Shown: positions 27,047 through 37,969, counted from the first letter of the stretch. The stretch is DNA of 64,000 bases from Bacteroidia bacterium (GCA_002749065.1 PDTX01000003.1:62001-126000); one strand, 5' to 3'. Notes: generated from the letters alone by a model not told the origin. Made by a program: numbers and translations.

Positions 27047-29836
27047 ATGGCAAAGGGGAGTATAGACCTGCGGGGAGTCCGGGTCAACAATCTGCGCATC
27101 GAGGAGCTATCAATCCCCCGGCGAGAGCTCGTGGTGCTGACGGGCCTCTCCGGCTCGGGGAAGTCCTCCCTGGCCTTCGAGACCCTCTACGCCGAGGGGC
27201 AGCGCCGCTACGTGCAGAGCATGACCGCCTACGCCCGGCAGTTCCTGGGCCGCATGCCCAAGCCCGATGCCGACTACATCGGCGGCATACCCCCCTCGAT
27301 AGTGATTGAGCAGAGGGTGAGCAACCGCAACCCCCGCTCGACCGTGGGGACCTCCTCCGAGGTCTACGAGTACCTCCGCCTGCTGTTCGCCCGCGTGGGG
27401 AAAATCATATCGCCCGTCAGCGGCCAGGAGGTGCGCTGCCACACGGTGGACGACGTGGTGCGCTTCCTGGACCACCACGAGGGGGAGCGCGCGATGGTGC
27501 TCGCCCCCCTGAACCCCGGCGGGGGGCGCGTCGGCCTGGACCTCCTGGAGGACCTCTCGAGCGAGGGCTACAGCCGGGTGTACGTGGAGGGCGAGCTCAT
27601 GCAGATTGACGACGAGGATGTCCGCGAGGCCGTCTGCCGGATGCAGAGCCCGGTCTACCTCCTGGTCGACCGCTTCGTGGCGAGCTCCGAGGCCAGCGGG
27701 CAGATGCGCGCCAGCGACAGCGTGGAGGCGGCCTTCCGTCGCGGCGAGGGGGCCTGCCGCATCATGCTGATGCCCAAGGAGGGCGAGCCAAGCCCACACG
27801 ATTTCAGCGTACGCCTAGAGCTCGACGGCCTCACCTTCCAGCGCCCCAACCCCAACCTCTTCAGCTTCAACAACGCCATGGGGGCCTGCCCCGTCTGCGA
27901 GGGCTACGGAATGGCCGTGGGCATCGACGAGGACCTGGTCATACCCGACAAGAACCGCTCGGTCTACGACGACGCGGTGGCCTGCTGGCGCGGCGGGAGC
28001 ATGCGCCAGGTGCGCGACGAGTTCATCGAGGAGGCCTCGCAGGTGGGCTTCCCCATCCACCGCCCCTACTTCGAGCTGACCGACAAGCAGCGGGCCATGC
28101 TCTGGGACGGTGTCGGCCGCGCCGAGGGCATCAACGCCTTCTTCGAGGCCCTCAAGCGGCAGAACTACAAAGTGCAGAACCGCGTGATGCTCTCGCGCTA
28201 CACGGGCAAGACCCTCTGCCCCACCTGCCACGGGCACCGCCTGCGCGACGAGGCCCTCTGGGTGAAGGTCGCCGGCTACAGCATCTCCGAGATGGTGGAC
28301 ATGCCCCTCCACCGCCTCAGGACCTGCCTCGACGGCCTGGAGCTCGACCCCCACGACATGGCCATCGCCCGCCGCCTCCTGCAGGAGCTACGCACCCGCC
28401 TGGCCACCCTGACCGACGTCGGCCTGGGCTACCTGACCCTCAACCGCCTATCCAACACCCTGAGCGGGGGCGAGACCCAGCGCATCAACCTGGCCACCTC
28501 GCTGGGCAGCTCGCTGGTCGGCTCGCTCTACATACTCGATGAGCCGAGCGTGGGCCTGCACCCGCAGGATACCCAGCGGCTCGTGGCCGTGCTGGAGCAG
28601 CTCCGCGACAAGGGCAACACCGTGCTGGTCGTGGAGCATGATGAGGACGTGATGCGGGCCGCCGACACCATCATCGACATGGGCCCGGGGGCGGGGCGCA
28701 ACGGCGGGCAGGTGATGTACGTCGGGCCACTGGATGGCGTATCGGCTAAGCCCGAGAGCCTCACGGGGGCCTACCTCTCCGGGCGGGAGCGCATCCCCCT
28801 GCCCCCGGCCCGCCGCCCCGGCCAGGGCGAGCTGCGCGTCGGCGGCGTGGTGGTCAACAACCTCAAGGGCGTGGACGTACGCATCCCCCTGGGCGCGCTC
28901 ACGGTGGTGACCGGGGTGAGCGGCTCGGGCAAGTCCAGCCTCGTGAACGTGGGCGTACGGCAGGCCGTCGAGAGCCTCCTGCAGGAGGCCGACCCGTCGA
29001 ACCCCAATTTCCGGGAGGTCAGCCTACGTGGCCCCTCCCTCTTCGACATGGAGCTCATGGACCAGAACCCCCTCTCGCGCTCCACCCGCTCCACGCCCGT
29101 TACCTACATCGGCAGCTTCGACCGCGTGCGCAATATCTTCGCGGCCGAGGAGGCCTCCAAGCGCCTCAACCTCGAGGCCAACGCCTTCTCCTTCAACTCC
29201 TCGGTGGGCGCATGCCCGGAGTGCTCGGGCGCGGGCCGCGTAGTGGTCGAGATGCAGTTCATGGCCGACATCGAGGTGCCCTGCGAGGCCTGCCACGGCA
29301 CGCGCTACAGGCCCCAGGTCCTGGAGGCGCACCATCGCGGCAAGACCATACACGACGTCCTGCAGCTGACGGTGGACGAGGCCGCGGACTTCTTCCGGGG
29401 CACCGAGGGCAACGAGGCCACCCACCTGGTGGAGGAGCTGGAGGTGCTGCGGGAGGTCGGCCTGGGCTACGTGCAGCTCGGCCAGAGCACCAGCACCCTC
29501 AGCGGCGGCGAGGCCCAGCGCCTGAAGCTGGCCAGCTACCTCCTGAAGCCCCGCAGCGAGGAGCGCATCTTCTTCATATTCGACGAGCCCACCACCGGCC
29601 TGCACATCCACGACATCCGCCGCCTGCTCCACGCCTTCAGCCGCCTCGTGGAGCTGGGGCATACCATCGTGGTCATAGAGCACAACGTGGAGCTCATGCG
29701 CCAAGCCGACTGGATGATAGACATGGGGCCGGGGGCCGGGGAGTACGGCGGGCAGGTCGTCTTCATGGGCACCCCCGAGGAGCTGGCCCGCTGCGAGCAG
29801 TCCGCCACGGCCGAGTACCTACGGGGGCGGCTCTAG
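27047..29836 (+). CDS. uvrA: Excinuclease ABC subunit UvrA
   Basis: LTGLSGSGKSSLAFETLYAEGQRRYVQSMTAYARQFLGRMPKPDAD; LSGGETQRINLATSLGSSLVGSLYILDEPSVGLHPQDTQRL; zinc fingers. Confidence 0.98.
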   Translation: MAKGSIDLRGVRVNNLRIEELSIPRRELVVLTGLSGSGKSSLAFETLYAEGQRRYVQSMTAYARQFLGRMPKPDADYIGGIPPSIVIEQRVSNRNPRSTVGTSSEVYEYLRLLFARVGKIISPVSGQEVRCHTVDDVVRFLDHHEGERAMVLAPLNPGGGRVGLDLLEDLSSEGYSRVYVEGELMQIDDEDVREAVCRMQSPVYLLVDRFVASSEASGQMRASDSVEAAFRRGEGACRIMLMPKEGEPSPHDFSVRLELDGLTFQRPNPNLFSFNNAMGACPVCEGYGMAVGIDEDLVIPDKNRSVYDDAVACWRGGSMRQVRDEFIEEASQVGFPIHRPYFELTDKQRAMLWDGVGRAEGINAFFEALKRQNYKVQNRVMLSRYTGKTLCPTCHGHRLRDEALWVKVAGYSISEMVDMPLHRLRTCLDGLELDPHDMAIARRLLQELRTRLATLTDVGLGYLTLNRLSNTLSGGETQRINLATSLGSSLVGSLYILDEPSVGLHPQDTQRLVAVLEQLRDKGNTVLVVEHDEDVMRAADTIIDMGPGAGRNGGQVMYVGPLDGVSAKPESLTGAYLSGRERIPLPPARRPGQGELRVGGVVVNNLKGVDVRIPLGALTVVTGVSGSGKSSLVNVGVRQAVESLLQEADPSNPNFREVSLRGPSLFDMELMDQNPLSRSTRSTPVTYIGSFDRVRNIFAAEEASKRLNLEANAFSFNSSVGACPECSGAGRVVVEMQFMADIEVPCEACHGTRYRPQVLEAHHRGKTIHDVLQLTVDEAADFFRGTEGNEATHLVEELEVLREVGLGYVQLGQSTSTLSGGEAQRLKLASYLLKPRSEERIFFIFDEPTTGLHIHDIRRLLHAFSRLVELGHTIVVIEHNVELMRQADWMIDMGPGAGEYGGQVVFMGTPEELARCEQSATAEYLRGRL

Positions 29837-30339
29837 CGACCCTCCTCCCCGCGCCGAGGGAACCAGGGTATGCACCGGTTGACGCGCTGGCAGTAGGCAT
29901 CGAACTCCTCGCCGTGCAGCCGGCGTAGCCATTTCTCCTCGCTGTGCTTTATCAGGAGGGTCAGGAATAGGTAGTAGGCCGGGGGGAGGATGAGGAGGTA
30001 CACGTTGCCGGTGAGCATGACGATGGCGGATGCCTCAAGCATGAACGCCGAGTATATGGGGTTCCTGACGATGGCGAAGGGGCCGGTGGTGAGGAGCTGG
30101 TTGTGGGTGATGGCGGTCTGTATGCCGGAGAAGAGGGCCGCCCTGGCCCAGAGGGCGAGGGCGAATAGCGCGAGGGCGATGCCCGCGGCTCGTAGCGGCC
30201 ACGTAGCGCCGGGGATGCGGAGCTGTGGCAGTACCCCTTGGTGGTCCAGGTAGCACGCGATGATGCTGGTGAGCATGACGGTGGGCGCGTAGAGCGGCTC
30301 CACTCCGAGGCGGGACAAATGCTTTTTCGCTCGGCTCAT
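29833..30339 (-). CDS. Isoprenylcysteine/phospholipid methyltransferase-like integral membrane protein
   Basis: TTGPFAIVRNPIYSAFMLEASAIVML...LTLLIKHSEEKWLRRLHGEEFDAYCQRVNRCIPW, classic ICMT/PEMT C-terminal pattern. Confidence 0.8.
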   Translation of the reverse strand: MSRAKKHLSRLGVEPLYAPTVMLTSIIACYLDHQGVLPQLRIPGATWPLRAAGIALALFALALWARAALFSGIQTAITHNQLLTTGPFAIVRNPIYSAFMLEASAIVMLTGNVYLLILPPAYYLFLTLLIKHSEEKWLRRLHGEEFDAYCQRVNRCIPWFPRRGEEGR

Positions 30340-30464
30340 GGTCTCCCTCCTTCCTCCGTTTTTTCGCTGGACACGGTCATGCGCGAAGGTAGCTTTTTTT
30401 GCCCCAGGCTCGTTTCGTCTCATTCCAAATTTCCCTCGCCTTAGGATAATTCGATTGGAATGGC

Positions 30465-30472
30465 TACTTTTG
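30465..30472 (+). promoter_or_regulatory. Candidate -7 box TACTTTTG for clpX
   Basis: TAnnTTTG match 47 bp before clpX ATG. Confidence 0.5.
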
Positions 30473-30518
30473 CTCTTAGATTACTGGCTCTGCCCGCTGA
30501 ATAGACCATTAAGCTTAG

Positions 30519-31787
30519 ATGTCGGATAGTAAAGAAAGCAAGACTCCTCGCTGTGCAATGTGTGGCCGTCACTACGGCGAGGAGGGGACGGTCCTGATCG
30601 AGGGGCGCGACGGCTATGTCTGCCCTGCCTGCGTAGAGGAAATCCACCAGCTCATGGAGGACGAGCTGCAGGATATGGGGCCGAGCGCCGGCGGTATGAG
30701 CGTTCGGGAGCTGCTCCCCCCCCGGGAGATGAAGGCCTTCCTCGACCGCTTCGTGATAGGGCAGGACCGGGCCAAGCGCTACCTCTGCGTGGCGGTCTAC
30801 AACCACTACAAGCGCGTCATGCAGGGGGCTATACCCCCGTCTGGGCCCCAGGCCGAGGAGTATGCCGAGGTGGAGGTGGAGAAGAGCAACATCCTGATGG
30901 TGGGCCCCACGGGCACGGGCAAAACCCTCCTGGCCAGGACGATAGCCCGCATGCTCCACGTCCCCTTCACGATAGTGGATGCCACCGTACTCACCGAGGC
31001 GGGCTACGTGGGCGAGGACGTGGAGGGCATACTCACCCGCCTGCTGCAGGATGCCGACTACAAGGTGGAGCGCGCCGAGATGGGCATCATCTTCATCGAC
31101 GAGATTGACAAGATCGCCCGCAAGAGCGACAACCCCTCCATCACCCGCGACGTGTCGGGCGAGGGCGTGCAGCAGGCCCTGCTGAAGATGCTGGAGGGGA
31201 CGGTGGTGAACGTGCCACCCCAGGGCGGGCGCAAGCACCCCGACCAGAAGTTCATCCAGGTCAACACGCGCAACATCCTCTTCGTCTGCGGCGGGGCCTT
31301 CGAGGGCATAGAGCGGCGTATCGCCCAGCGCGTCAACACGAAGGTGGTGGGCTACGGGGCCGGATCGTCGCGCTCCAAGGTGGAGAAGGACGAGCTCCTG
31401 CGCCACATCGCGCCTCAGGACCTGCGGGCCTACGGGCTCATACCCGAGCTCATCGGCCGGCTGCCAGTCCTGACGCACCTGGACCCCCTCACCAAGGATA
31501 CGCTCCGCCGCATACTCACCGTGCCGGAGAACAGCATCGTACGCCAGTACCAGCGCCTCTTCGCGATGGACGGCATCGGGCTGCGCATAGATGATGAGGT
31601 CCTGGACTTCGTGGTCCAGAAGGCCATGGACTACAAGCTCGGCGCGCGGGGGCTCCGCTCCATCATGGAGGCCATACTCATCGACGCGATGTACGAGCTG
31701 CCGGGCACAGGCGCCGAGGAGTGCCGTATCGACCTGCAGTACGCGCAGGAGGCCCTTGGACGGGAGCATTTTGCCGGGGTGGGGTAG
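30519..31787 (+). CDS. clpX: ATP-dependent Clp protease ATP-binding subunit ClpX
   Basis: N-terminal C4 zinc finger (CAMCGRHYG...CPACV), [40 protein letters not shown]-type sensor II ([11 protein letters not shown]). Confidence 0.97.
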   Translation: MSDSKESKTPRCAMCGRHYGEEGTVLIEGRDGYVCPACVEEIHQLMEDELQDMGPSAGGMSVRELLPPREMKAFLDRFVIGQDRAKRYLCVAVYNHYKRVMQGAIPPSGPQAEEYAEVEVEKSNILMVGPTGTGKTLLARTIARMLHVPFTIVDATVLTEAGYVGEDVEGILTRLLQDADYKVERAEMGIIFIDEIDKIARKSDNPSITRDVSGEGVQQALLKMLEGTVVNVPPQGGRKHPDQKFIQVNTRNILFVCGGAFEGIERRIAQRVNTKVVGYGAGSSRSKVEKDELLRHIAPQDLRAYGLIPELIGRLPVLTHLDPLTKDTLRRILTVPENSIVRQYQRLFAMDGIGLRIDDEVLDFVVQKAMDYKLGARGLRSIMEAILIDAMYELPGTGAEECRIDLQYAQEALGREHFAGVG

Positions 31788-31867
31788 CGGGGTGGTACGA
31801 TTATTCATAACTTCGCCTATGGGGACAGGGTGCCATTTGCCCTGCGTGTAGGTAAGAACGTCATGGT

Positions 31868-33223
31868 ATGGATGTAAGAATTCGCAAAGGCTTAGACATT
31901 AAGCTTGTAGGGCAGGCCGAGAAGGTCTACGACCGTCTTCCGACCCCGGGGGACTACGCCCTCTACCCGACGGATTTCCCGATGATGGTGCCCCGTCTGC
32001 GGGTGCGCGAGGGCGATGTGGTGAAGGCGGGCTCGCCCCTCTTCGTGGACAAGCGGAATGAGGACATCGTCTTCGCCTCGCCGGTGAGCGGCACCGTCAA
32101 GCAGGTGCTCCGCGGCGAGCGGCGGCGCGTGGAGAAGGTGGTCGTGGGCTGCGGCACCGAGGAGCTGGAGTACGAGGACTTCGGGGCGGCGCAGCCCTCG
32201 GGCATGGCCCGTGAGGCCGTGGTGGAGAAGATGCTGAAGGGGGGCGTTTGGCCGTTGATACGTCAGCGCCCCTTCAACGTGGTGGCCGACCCGCGCATCG
32301 CCCCTCGGGACATCTTCATCTCCGCCTTCGACTCCGCGCCTCTGGCCCCCGACCTGGACTTCTCGCTCAAGGACAACGCCGAGAGCTTCCAGCTGGGCCT
32401 GGATGCCCTCCGCCGCCTCACCGACGGGGGGGTGCATATCGGCATCAACGGCAAGTACCCCCCGGCCAAGGTCTACGCCAGCGCGCAGGGGGTGCAGCTC
32501 CACAGCTTCTCGGGCCCCCATCCCGCCGGGAATGTCGGCGTGCAGATAAGCCACATCGCACCCGTGTGCAAGGGCGAGGTGGTCTGGACGGTCAGCCCCC
32601 TGGACGTAATCATCATCGGCCGCCTGTTCGCGAGCGGCCGCTACGACGCGCGGCGCATCATCGCCGTGGCGGGCAGCCGGGTGGAGAAGCCCCGCTACTA
32701 CACCACCCTCATCGGCGCGCCGATGGCCCAGCTGCTGGACGGGCAGGTCAAGCCGGGACCGCGGGAGGCCCGCATCATCAGCGGGAACGTCCTCACCGGC
32801 ATCAAGACCGGGCTGGACGAGTGGGTGCACTACTACGCCAACATGGTGACCGTCATCCCCGAGGGGAACTACTACGAGTTCATGGGCTGGCTCGCCCCCG
32901 GCCTCAAGAAGTTCAGCGCCTCCCACATGTTCCCGGCCTTCCTCATGCCCAAGCGCACCTACGACCTCGACACCCACATGCACGGCGGGCACCGCGCCTT
33001 CGTGGTCACCGGCCAGTTCGAGCGCGTCATGCCCATGGACATCTACCCCAACCAGCTGCTGAAGGCCATTCTGGCCAAGGATATCGAGGGGATGGAGAAC
33101 CTCGGCATCTACGAGGTGGCCGAGGAGGACTTCGCGCTCTGCGACTTCGTGAGCACCTCGAAGATTGAGGCCCAGACCATCGTGCGCGAGGGCCTCAACC
33201 AGATGATACGTGAAATGTACTAA
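31868..33223 (+). CDS. nqrA: Na+-translocating NADH:quinone reductase subunit A
   Basis: IRKGLDIKLVGQAEKVYD; PVSGTVKQVLRGERRRVEKVVV; first gene of contiguous nqrABCDEF. Confidence 0.96.
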   Translation: MDVRIRKGLDIKLVGQAEKVYDRLPTPGDYALYPTDFPMMVPRLRVREGDVVKAGSPLFVDKRNEDIVFASPVSGTVKQVLRGERRRVEKVVVGCGTEELEYEDFGAAQPSGMAREAVVEKMLKGGVWPLIRQRPFNVVADPRIAPRDIFISAFDSAPLAPDLDFSLKDNAESFQLGLDALRRLTDGGVHIGINGKYPPAKVYASAQGVQLHSFSGPHPAGNVGVQISHIAPVCKGEVVWTVSPLDVIIIGRLFASGRYDARRIIAVAGSRVEKPRYYTTLIGAPMAQLLDGQVKPGPREARIISGNVLTGIKTGLDEWVHYYANMVTVIPEGNYYEFMGWLAPGLKKFSASHMFPAFLMPKRTYDLDTHMHGGHRAFVVTGQFERVMPMDIYPNQLLKAILAKDIEGMENLGIYEVAEEDFALCDFVSTSKIEAQTIVREGLNQMIREMY

Positions 33224-33241
33224 CAAGCGGGAGCGAAAAAG

Positions 33242-34429
33242 ATGGGACTACGATCCATACTCGATAAGATAAAGCCGAACTTCCAGCCCGGCGGGCGGTT
33301 CTCCTACCTGCATTCGACCTTCGAAGCCTTCGAGACCTTCCTCTACACGCCCGACACGGTCACCCGCCAGGGCAGCCATATCCGCGACGCGGCCGACCTC
33401 AAGCGCACCATGATCATGGTGGTCATCGCCCTGATGCCCGCCCTGGTCTTCGGCTGGTACAACATCGGCCTGCAGCACGCCCGGATGCTCGGCCAGACCG
33501 TGGACATCTGGCCCGCCATATGGTACGGCTTCCTGCAGATGCTGCCCGCCATCGTCGTCTCCTACGTGGTGGCCCTGGGCATCGAGTTCGGCGTGGCGCA
33601 GGCCCGGGGCCATGAGGTCAACGAGGGGGTGCTGGTCACGGGGATACTCGTGCCGATGATCATCCCGGTGGACCTCCCCCTGTGGATGCTCGCGCTGGCC
33701 GTGGCCTTCTCCATCGTCTTCGGCAAGGAGATATTCGGCGGCACGGGCATGAACATCTTCAACCCCGCCCTGCTCACCCGCGCCTTCCTCTTCTTCGGCT
33801 TCCCGGCCTACATGTCGGGCGACAGCGTGTGGGTCTCCGGCATGCGCGACGCGGCCCAGGTGGCCGACGGTTTCAGCGGGGCGACCCCCCTGTCGTACGC
33901 GGCGGCGGGGCTGGAGGAGCAGCTCCCTAGCGTCATGGAGATGTTCGTGGGGACCATCCCCGGCTCGGCGGGCGAGACCTCCATGCTGGCCATCCTGCTG
34001 GGCGCCCTGCTCCTGCTGGCCACGGGCGTGGCCAGCTACCGCATCATGCTCTCGGTATTCGCCGGGGGCTACCTCACGGGCCTGCTCTTCAACGCGATTG
34101 GCATCAATGCCTACATGGGGCTGCCGGCCCACTACCACCTGCTCATGGGGGGCTTCGCCTTCGGCGCGGTCTTCATGGCGACCGACCCCGTCTCGGCCTC
34201 GCAGACCAACGCCGGCAAGTGGGTGTACGGCTTCCTCATCGGGGTCTTCACCATCATGGTCCGGGTCATCAACCCGGCCTACCCGGAGGGGATGATGCTC
34301 TCCATCCTGCTGATGAACGCCTTCGCCCCGCTGATAGACTACGTCGTGGTGGGGCGCAACATCCGGGCCCGCAAGCGGCGTACCGCGGCGCTGGAGAGCG
34401 CCCGCCTGGCCAGCGAGCCGACCGAGTAA
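33242..34429 (+). CDS. nqrB: Na+-translocating NADH:quinone reductase subunit B
   Basis: KIKPNFQPGGRF; FSGATPLSYAA flavinylation-site context; multiple TM helices. Confidence 0.96.
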   Translation: MGLRSILDKIKPNFQPGGRFSYLHSTFEAFETFLYTPDTVTRQGSHIRDAADLKRTMIMVVIALMPALVFGWYNIGLQHARMLGQTVDIWPAIWYGFLQMLPAIVVSYVVALGIEFGVAQARGHEVNEGVLVTGILVPMIIPVDLPLWMLALAVAFSIVFGKEIFGGTGMNIFNPALLTRAFLFFGFPAYMSGDSVWVSGMRDAAQVADGFSGATPLSYAAAGLEEQLPSVMEMFVGTIPGSAGETSMLAILLGALLLLATGVASYRIMLSVFAGGYLTGLLFNAIGINAYMGLPAHYHLLMGGFAFGAVFMATDPVSASQTNAGKWVYGFLIGVFTIMVRVINPAYPEGMMLSILLMNAFAPLIDYVVVGRNIRARKRRTAALESARLASEPTE

Positions 34430-34452
34430 GTAACCACTGAACGACAAGAACG

Positions 34453-35328
34453 ATGAAAAAGGATAGCAACGTATACATCTTCCTCTACTCGGTGGCGCTG
34501 GTGGTCGTGGTGGCGGTGCTGCTGGCCGTCGCCTCCACGGCGCTACGCCCGGCGCAGGAGCGCAACATCGAGATGGAGAAGCGCCTCGACATCCTGAAGG
34601 CCATCGGCGTGGATGGCCAGGTGGAGACCATGCAGATGCCCCGCCAGGCGGCCGTCAGCGAGCTCTACGATAGGTTCATCACCGAGCGCCTGGTGGTCAG
34701 CGGGGATGGCGTGGTCCTCGAGGGGTGGGATGCCTTCCAGCTCGACCTCCGCCCGGAGCTGGCCCGCATGCCGGGGGAGCAGCAGCTCCCCGTGTTCGTG
34801 GCCCATCTGGACGACGGCAGCACCAAGTACGTATTCCCGCTGGCCGGGCAGGGGCTCTGGGGGCCGGTGTGGGGCTACATCTCCCTGGATGCCGATATGG
34901 ACCACATCTACGGCGTGTCCTTCGGGCATAAGGGCGAGACGCCGGGCCTGGGGGCGGAGATTGTGGGCGAGTGGTTCTGCGGCCAGTTCAAGGGCAAGGC
35001 CATATTCAGCGGCTCGAGCTTCGTGTCCGTCGCCGTGCTCAAGGGGGCGGGGGCCTCGGAGGGCATGCCCAGCGCGGTGGACGGCATCAGCGGCGGGACG
35101 CTCACCAGCCAGGGCGTGGAGCAGATGCTGATGGCCAGCCTGTCGGCCTACAGGCCCTACATAGAGCGGATGCGGGACGAGAAGGCCCAGCCGCCAGCAC
35201 CGGTAGAGGTGGAGGCGGAAGCGGCCGAGGAGGCCCAGACGGAGGAGTCGGAACAGGCGGAGGATGCCACGCTCGACGCATCCGAGGCGCAAATGCAAAC
35301 GGAAAAGGAGGGACAAAGCAATGGGTAG
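34453..35328 (+). CDS. nqrC: Na+-translocating NADH:quinone reductase subunit C, with extended acidic C-terminal tail
   Basis: HKGETPGLGAEI; VDGISGGTLTSQGVEQML (FMN site context); tail EVEAEAAEEAQTEESEQAEDATLDASEAQMQTEKE. Confidence 0.95.
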   Translation: MKKDSNVYIFLYSVALVVVVAVLLAVASTALRPAQERNIEMEKRLDILKAIGVDGQVETMQMPRQAAVSELYDRFITERLVVSGDGVVLEGWDAFQLDLRPELARMPGEQQLPVFVAHLDDGSTKYVFPLAGQGLWGPVWGYISLDADMDHIYGVSFGHKGETPGLGAEIVGEWFCGQFKGKAIFSGSSFVSVAVLKGAGASEGMPSAVDGISGGTLTSQGVEQMLMASLSAYRPYIERMRDEKAQPPAPVEVEAEAAEEAQTEESEQAEDATLDASEAQMQTEKEGQSNG

Positions 35329-35983
35329 CCAGGCAAAAGGAGGAGGCCTCTTCTCCAAGCAGAACATGGAGCTGCTAACCGCCCCGATAGGGGCCAACAA
35401 TCCCGTCACGGTGCTGATACTGGGCATTTGCTCCGCGCTGGCCGTGACCGTGAAGCTCAAGCCCGCCATCGTCATGGGCCTCTCGGTTGTGGTCGTGACG
35501 GCCGCGGCCAACCTGGTGATGGCCCTGCTGCGAAAGGGCGTGCCGAACCGCATCCGCATCATCGTGCAGCTCCTGGTGGTGGCCGCGCTGGTAATCCTGG
35601 TGGACCAGGTGCTCCAGGCCTACGTCTACGACGTGAGCAAGCAGCTGTCGGTCTTCGTCGGGCTGATCATCACCAACTGCATCATCATGGGGCGCATCGA
35701 GGCCTTCGCGCTCAACAACTCCCCCTGGCGCTCCCTCCTCGACGGCATAGGCAACGGGCTCGGCTACGGCCTGATACTCATCATCGTGGCCTTCTTCCGC
35801 GAGCTCTTCGGCTTCGGCACCCTCCTGGGCTTCCAGGTGATCCCCGACGCGCTCTACGCGGCCAACGGCGGCTTCTACGTGAACAACGGCTTCTTCATCA
35901 TGCCCCCCATGGCCCTGATCCTGGTGGGCTGCATCATATGGGTGCAGCGCCTGCTCAACAAGGATTTGCAGGAGAAGAGCTAG
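35321..35983 (+). CDS. nqrD: Na+-translocating NADH:quinone reductase subunit D
   Basis: LVDQVLQAYVYDVSKQLSVFVGLIITNCIIMGRIEAFA; start overlaps nqrC stop. Confidence 0.96.
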   Translation: MGSQAKGGGLFSKQNMELLTAPIGANNPVTVLILGICSALAVTVKLKPAIVMGLSVVVVTAAANLVMALLRKGVPNRIRIIVQLLVVAALVILVDQVLQAYVYDVSKQLSVFVGLIITNCIIMGRIEAFALNNSPWRSLLDGIGNGLGYGLILIIVAFFRELFGFGTLLGFQVIPDALYAANGGFYVNNGFFIMPPMALILVGCIIWVQRLLNKDLQEKS

Positions 35984-36020
35984 CCAAGGCAAGGCAACCA
36001 CAATCTACACACGATAAGCT

Positions 36021-36638
36021 ATGCAAGACATAATCAGCCTATTCGTACGGTCCATCTTCGTGGACAACATGATATTCGCCTACTTCCTGGGCATGTGCTC
36101 CTACCTGGCCGTCTCGAAGACCGTCAAGACCTCCGCCGGGCTGGGGCTCGCCGTCATCTTCGTGCTGGGCATCACCATGCCGGTCAACTACCTGCTCAAC
36201 TCCTACGTGCTGCAGAAGGGCGCCCTCTCGTGGCTGGGGGCGCAGTACGCTGAGATCGACCTGAGCTTCCTCTCCTTCATCATGTTCATCGCCGTCATCG
36301 CCTCCATCGTGCAGCTCGTCGAGATGGCCGTAGAGAAGTTCTCCCCCGCCCTGTACAGCTCGCTGGGCATCTTCCTGCCCCTGATCGCGGTCAACTGCTC
36401 CATCCTGGGCGGCTCCCTCTTCATGCAGGAGCGGCACTACAGCTCCATGGCCGAGGTCCTCTCCTTCAGCCTCGGCTCAGGCATAGGCTGGTTCCTGGCC
36501 ATCGTGGCCCTGGCGGCCATCCGCGAGAAGCTCAAGTACTCCAACATACCCGCCCCGCTGCGGGGCATCGGCATCACCTTCATCCTCACGGGCTTGATGG
36601 GCATCGCCTTCATGACCTTCATGGGCGTGAAGATCTAG
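36021..36638 (+). CDS. nqrE: Na+-translocating NADH:quinone reductase subunit E
   Basis: LFVRSIFVDNMIFAYFLGMCSYLAVSK; LPLIAVNCSILGGSLFMQER. Confidence 0.97.
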   Translation: MQDIISLFVRSIFVDNMIFAYFLGMCSYLAVSKTVKTSAGLGLAVIFVLGITMPVNYLLNSYVLQKGALSWLGAQYAEIDLSFLSFIMFIAVIASIVQLVEMAVEKFSPALYSSLGIFLPLIAVNCSILGGSLFMQERHYSSMAEVLSFSLGSGIGWFLAIVALAAIREKLKYSNIPAPLRGIGITFILTGLMGIAFMTFMGVKI

Positions 36639-36707
36639 CCCGAACGCCAATTCCGAAACCAACGTCCCCTGATGGGCATCCAGTAGAACAACCGAAATAG
36701 ACAACTC

Positions 36708-37964
36708 ATGGCAGCAAATACGATGATTATCGCCCTTAGCGTGGTCGTTTTCCTGATGGTCATTCTCCTGCTGGTGATCATGCTCCTGGTCGCCCAGAAG
36801 AAGCTCGTGCCCCAGGGGAAGGTCGAAGTGTCCATCAACGATGGGGATAAGCTCCTCGATGTCAACATGGGGGGCACCCTGCTCTCCACCCTGACCTCCG
36901 AGGGCATCCTCCTCCCCTCGGCCTGCGGCGGGGGGGGCACCTGCGGCACATGCCGCTGCCAGGTGCATGCGGGCGGCGGCACCATACTCCCCACCGAGAC
37001 GGGCTTCTTCACCCGGAAGGAGCAGGAGAACGACTGGCGCCTCGCCTGTCAGGTCAAGGTGCGCGACAACATAAAGATCGAGGTGCCTGAGGACATCCTC
37101 GGCGTGAAGAAGTGGGAGTGCGAGGTCGTCTCCAACCGCAACGTCGCGACCTTCATCAAGGAGTTCGTCGTGCGGCTACCCGAGGGCGAGGAGCTCAACT
37201 TCCGCTCCGGGGGCTACATCCAGATCGACGTGCCCGAGATCGACGTGGACTTCTCCACCGACATAGACGTGGACGAGCAATTCCGCGACGAGTGGGACAA
37301 GTTCAACCTCTGGAGCCTGAAAATGCACAACCCCGAGGCATCCTACCGGGCCTACTCCATGGCCAACCACCCGGCCGAGAGCAACATCATCATGCTCAAC
37401 GTGCGTATCGCCACCCCGCCCTTCGACCGTGTCAATGGCGGCTTCCAGAAGCTCAACCCGGGCATCTGCTCCTCCTACATCTTCTCGCGCAAACCCGGCG
37501 ATAAGGTCACCATCGCCGGGCCCTACGGCGAGTTCTTCCTGGTGGACAACTCCCAGCGTGAAATGATGTTCATCGGGGGGGGCGCCGGCATGGCCCCCAT
37601 GCGCTCGCACCTCTTCCACCTCTTCCACACCCTGAAGACCGACCGGAAGGTCAGCTTCTGGTACGGGGCGCGCTCCCGACGCGAGATATTCTACGAGGAG
37701 GACTACCGGGCCATCGCGCGCGAGTTCCCCAACTTCAACTTCACCATCGCCCTCTCCGACCCCCACCCGGACGACAAGTGGGACGGGGCCACAGGCTTCA
37801 TCCACCAGGTCATCCTCGAGAACTACCTCGACCAGCACGAGGCCCCAGAGGACATAGAGTACTACCTCTGCGGCCCCCCACCCATGACCGCCGCCATCAA
37901 CCGCATGCTCTACGACCTGGGCGTTGAGAACGATATGATACACTACGATAACTTCGGAGGATAG
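36708..37964 (+). CDS. nqrF: Na+-translocating NADH:quinone reductase subunit F
   Basis: 2Fe-2S motif PSACGGGGTCGTCRCQV; FAD RAYSMANHPAE; NADH IGGGAGMAPMRSH. Confidence 0.97.
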   Translation: MAANTMIIALSVVVFLMVILLLVIMLLVAQKKLVPQGKVEVSINDGDKLLDVNMGGTLLSTLTSEGILLPSACGGGGTCGTCRCQVHAGGGTILPTETGFFTRKEQENDWRLACQVKVRDNIKIEVPEDILGVKKWECEVVSNRNVATFIKEFVVRLPEGEELNFRSGGYIQIDVPEIDVDFSTDIDVDEQFRDEWDKFNLWSLKMHNPEASYRAYSMANHPAESNIIMLNVRIATPPFDRVNGGFQKLNPGICSSYIFSRKPGDKVTIAGPYGEFFLVDNSQREMMFIGGGAGMAPMRSHLFHLFHTLKTDRKVSFWYGARSRREIFYEEDYRAIAREFPNFNFTIALSDPHPDDKWDGATGFIHQVILENYLDQHEAPEDIEYYLCGPPPMTAAINRMLYDLGVENDMIHYDNFGG

Positions 37965-37969
37965 CACCC

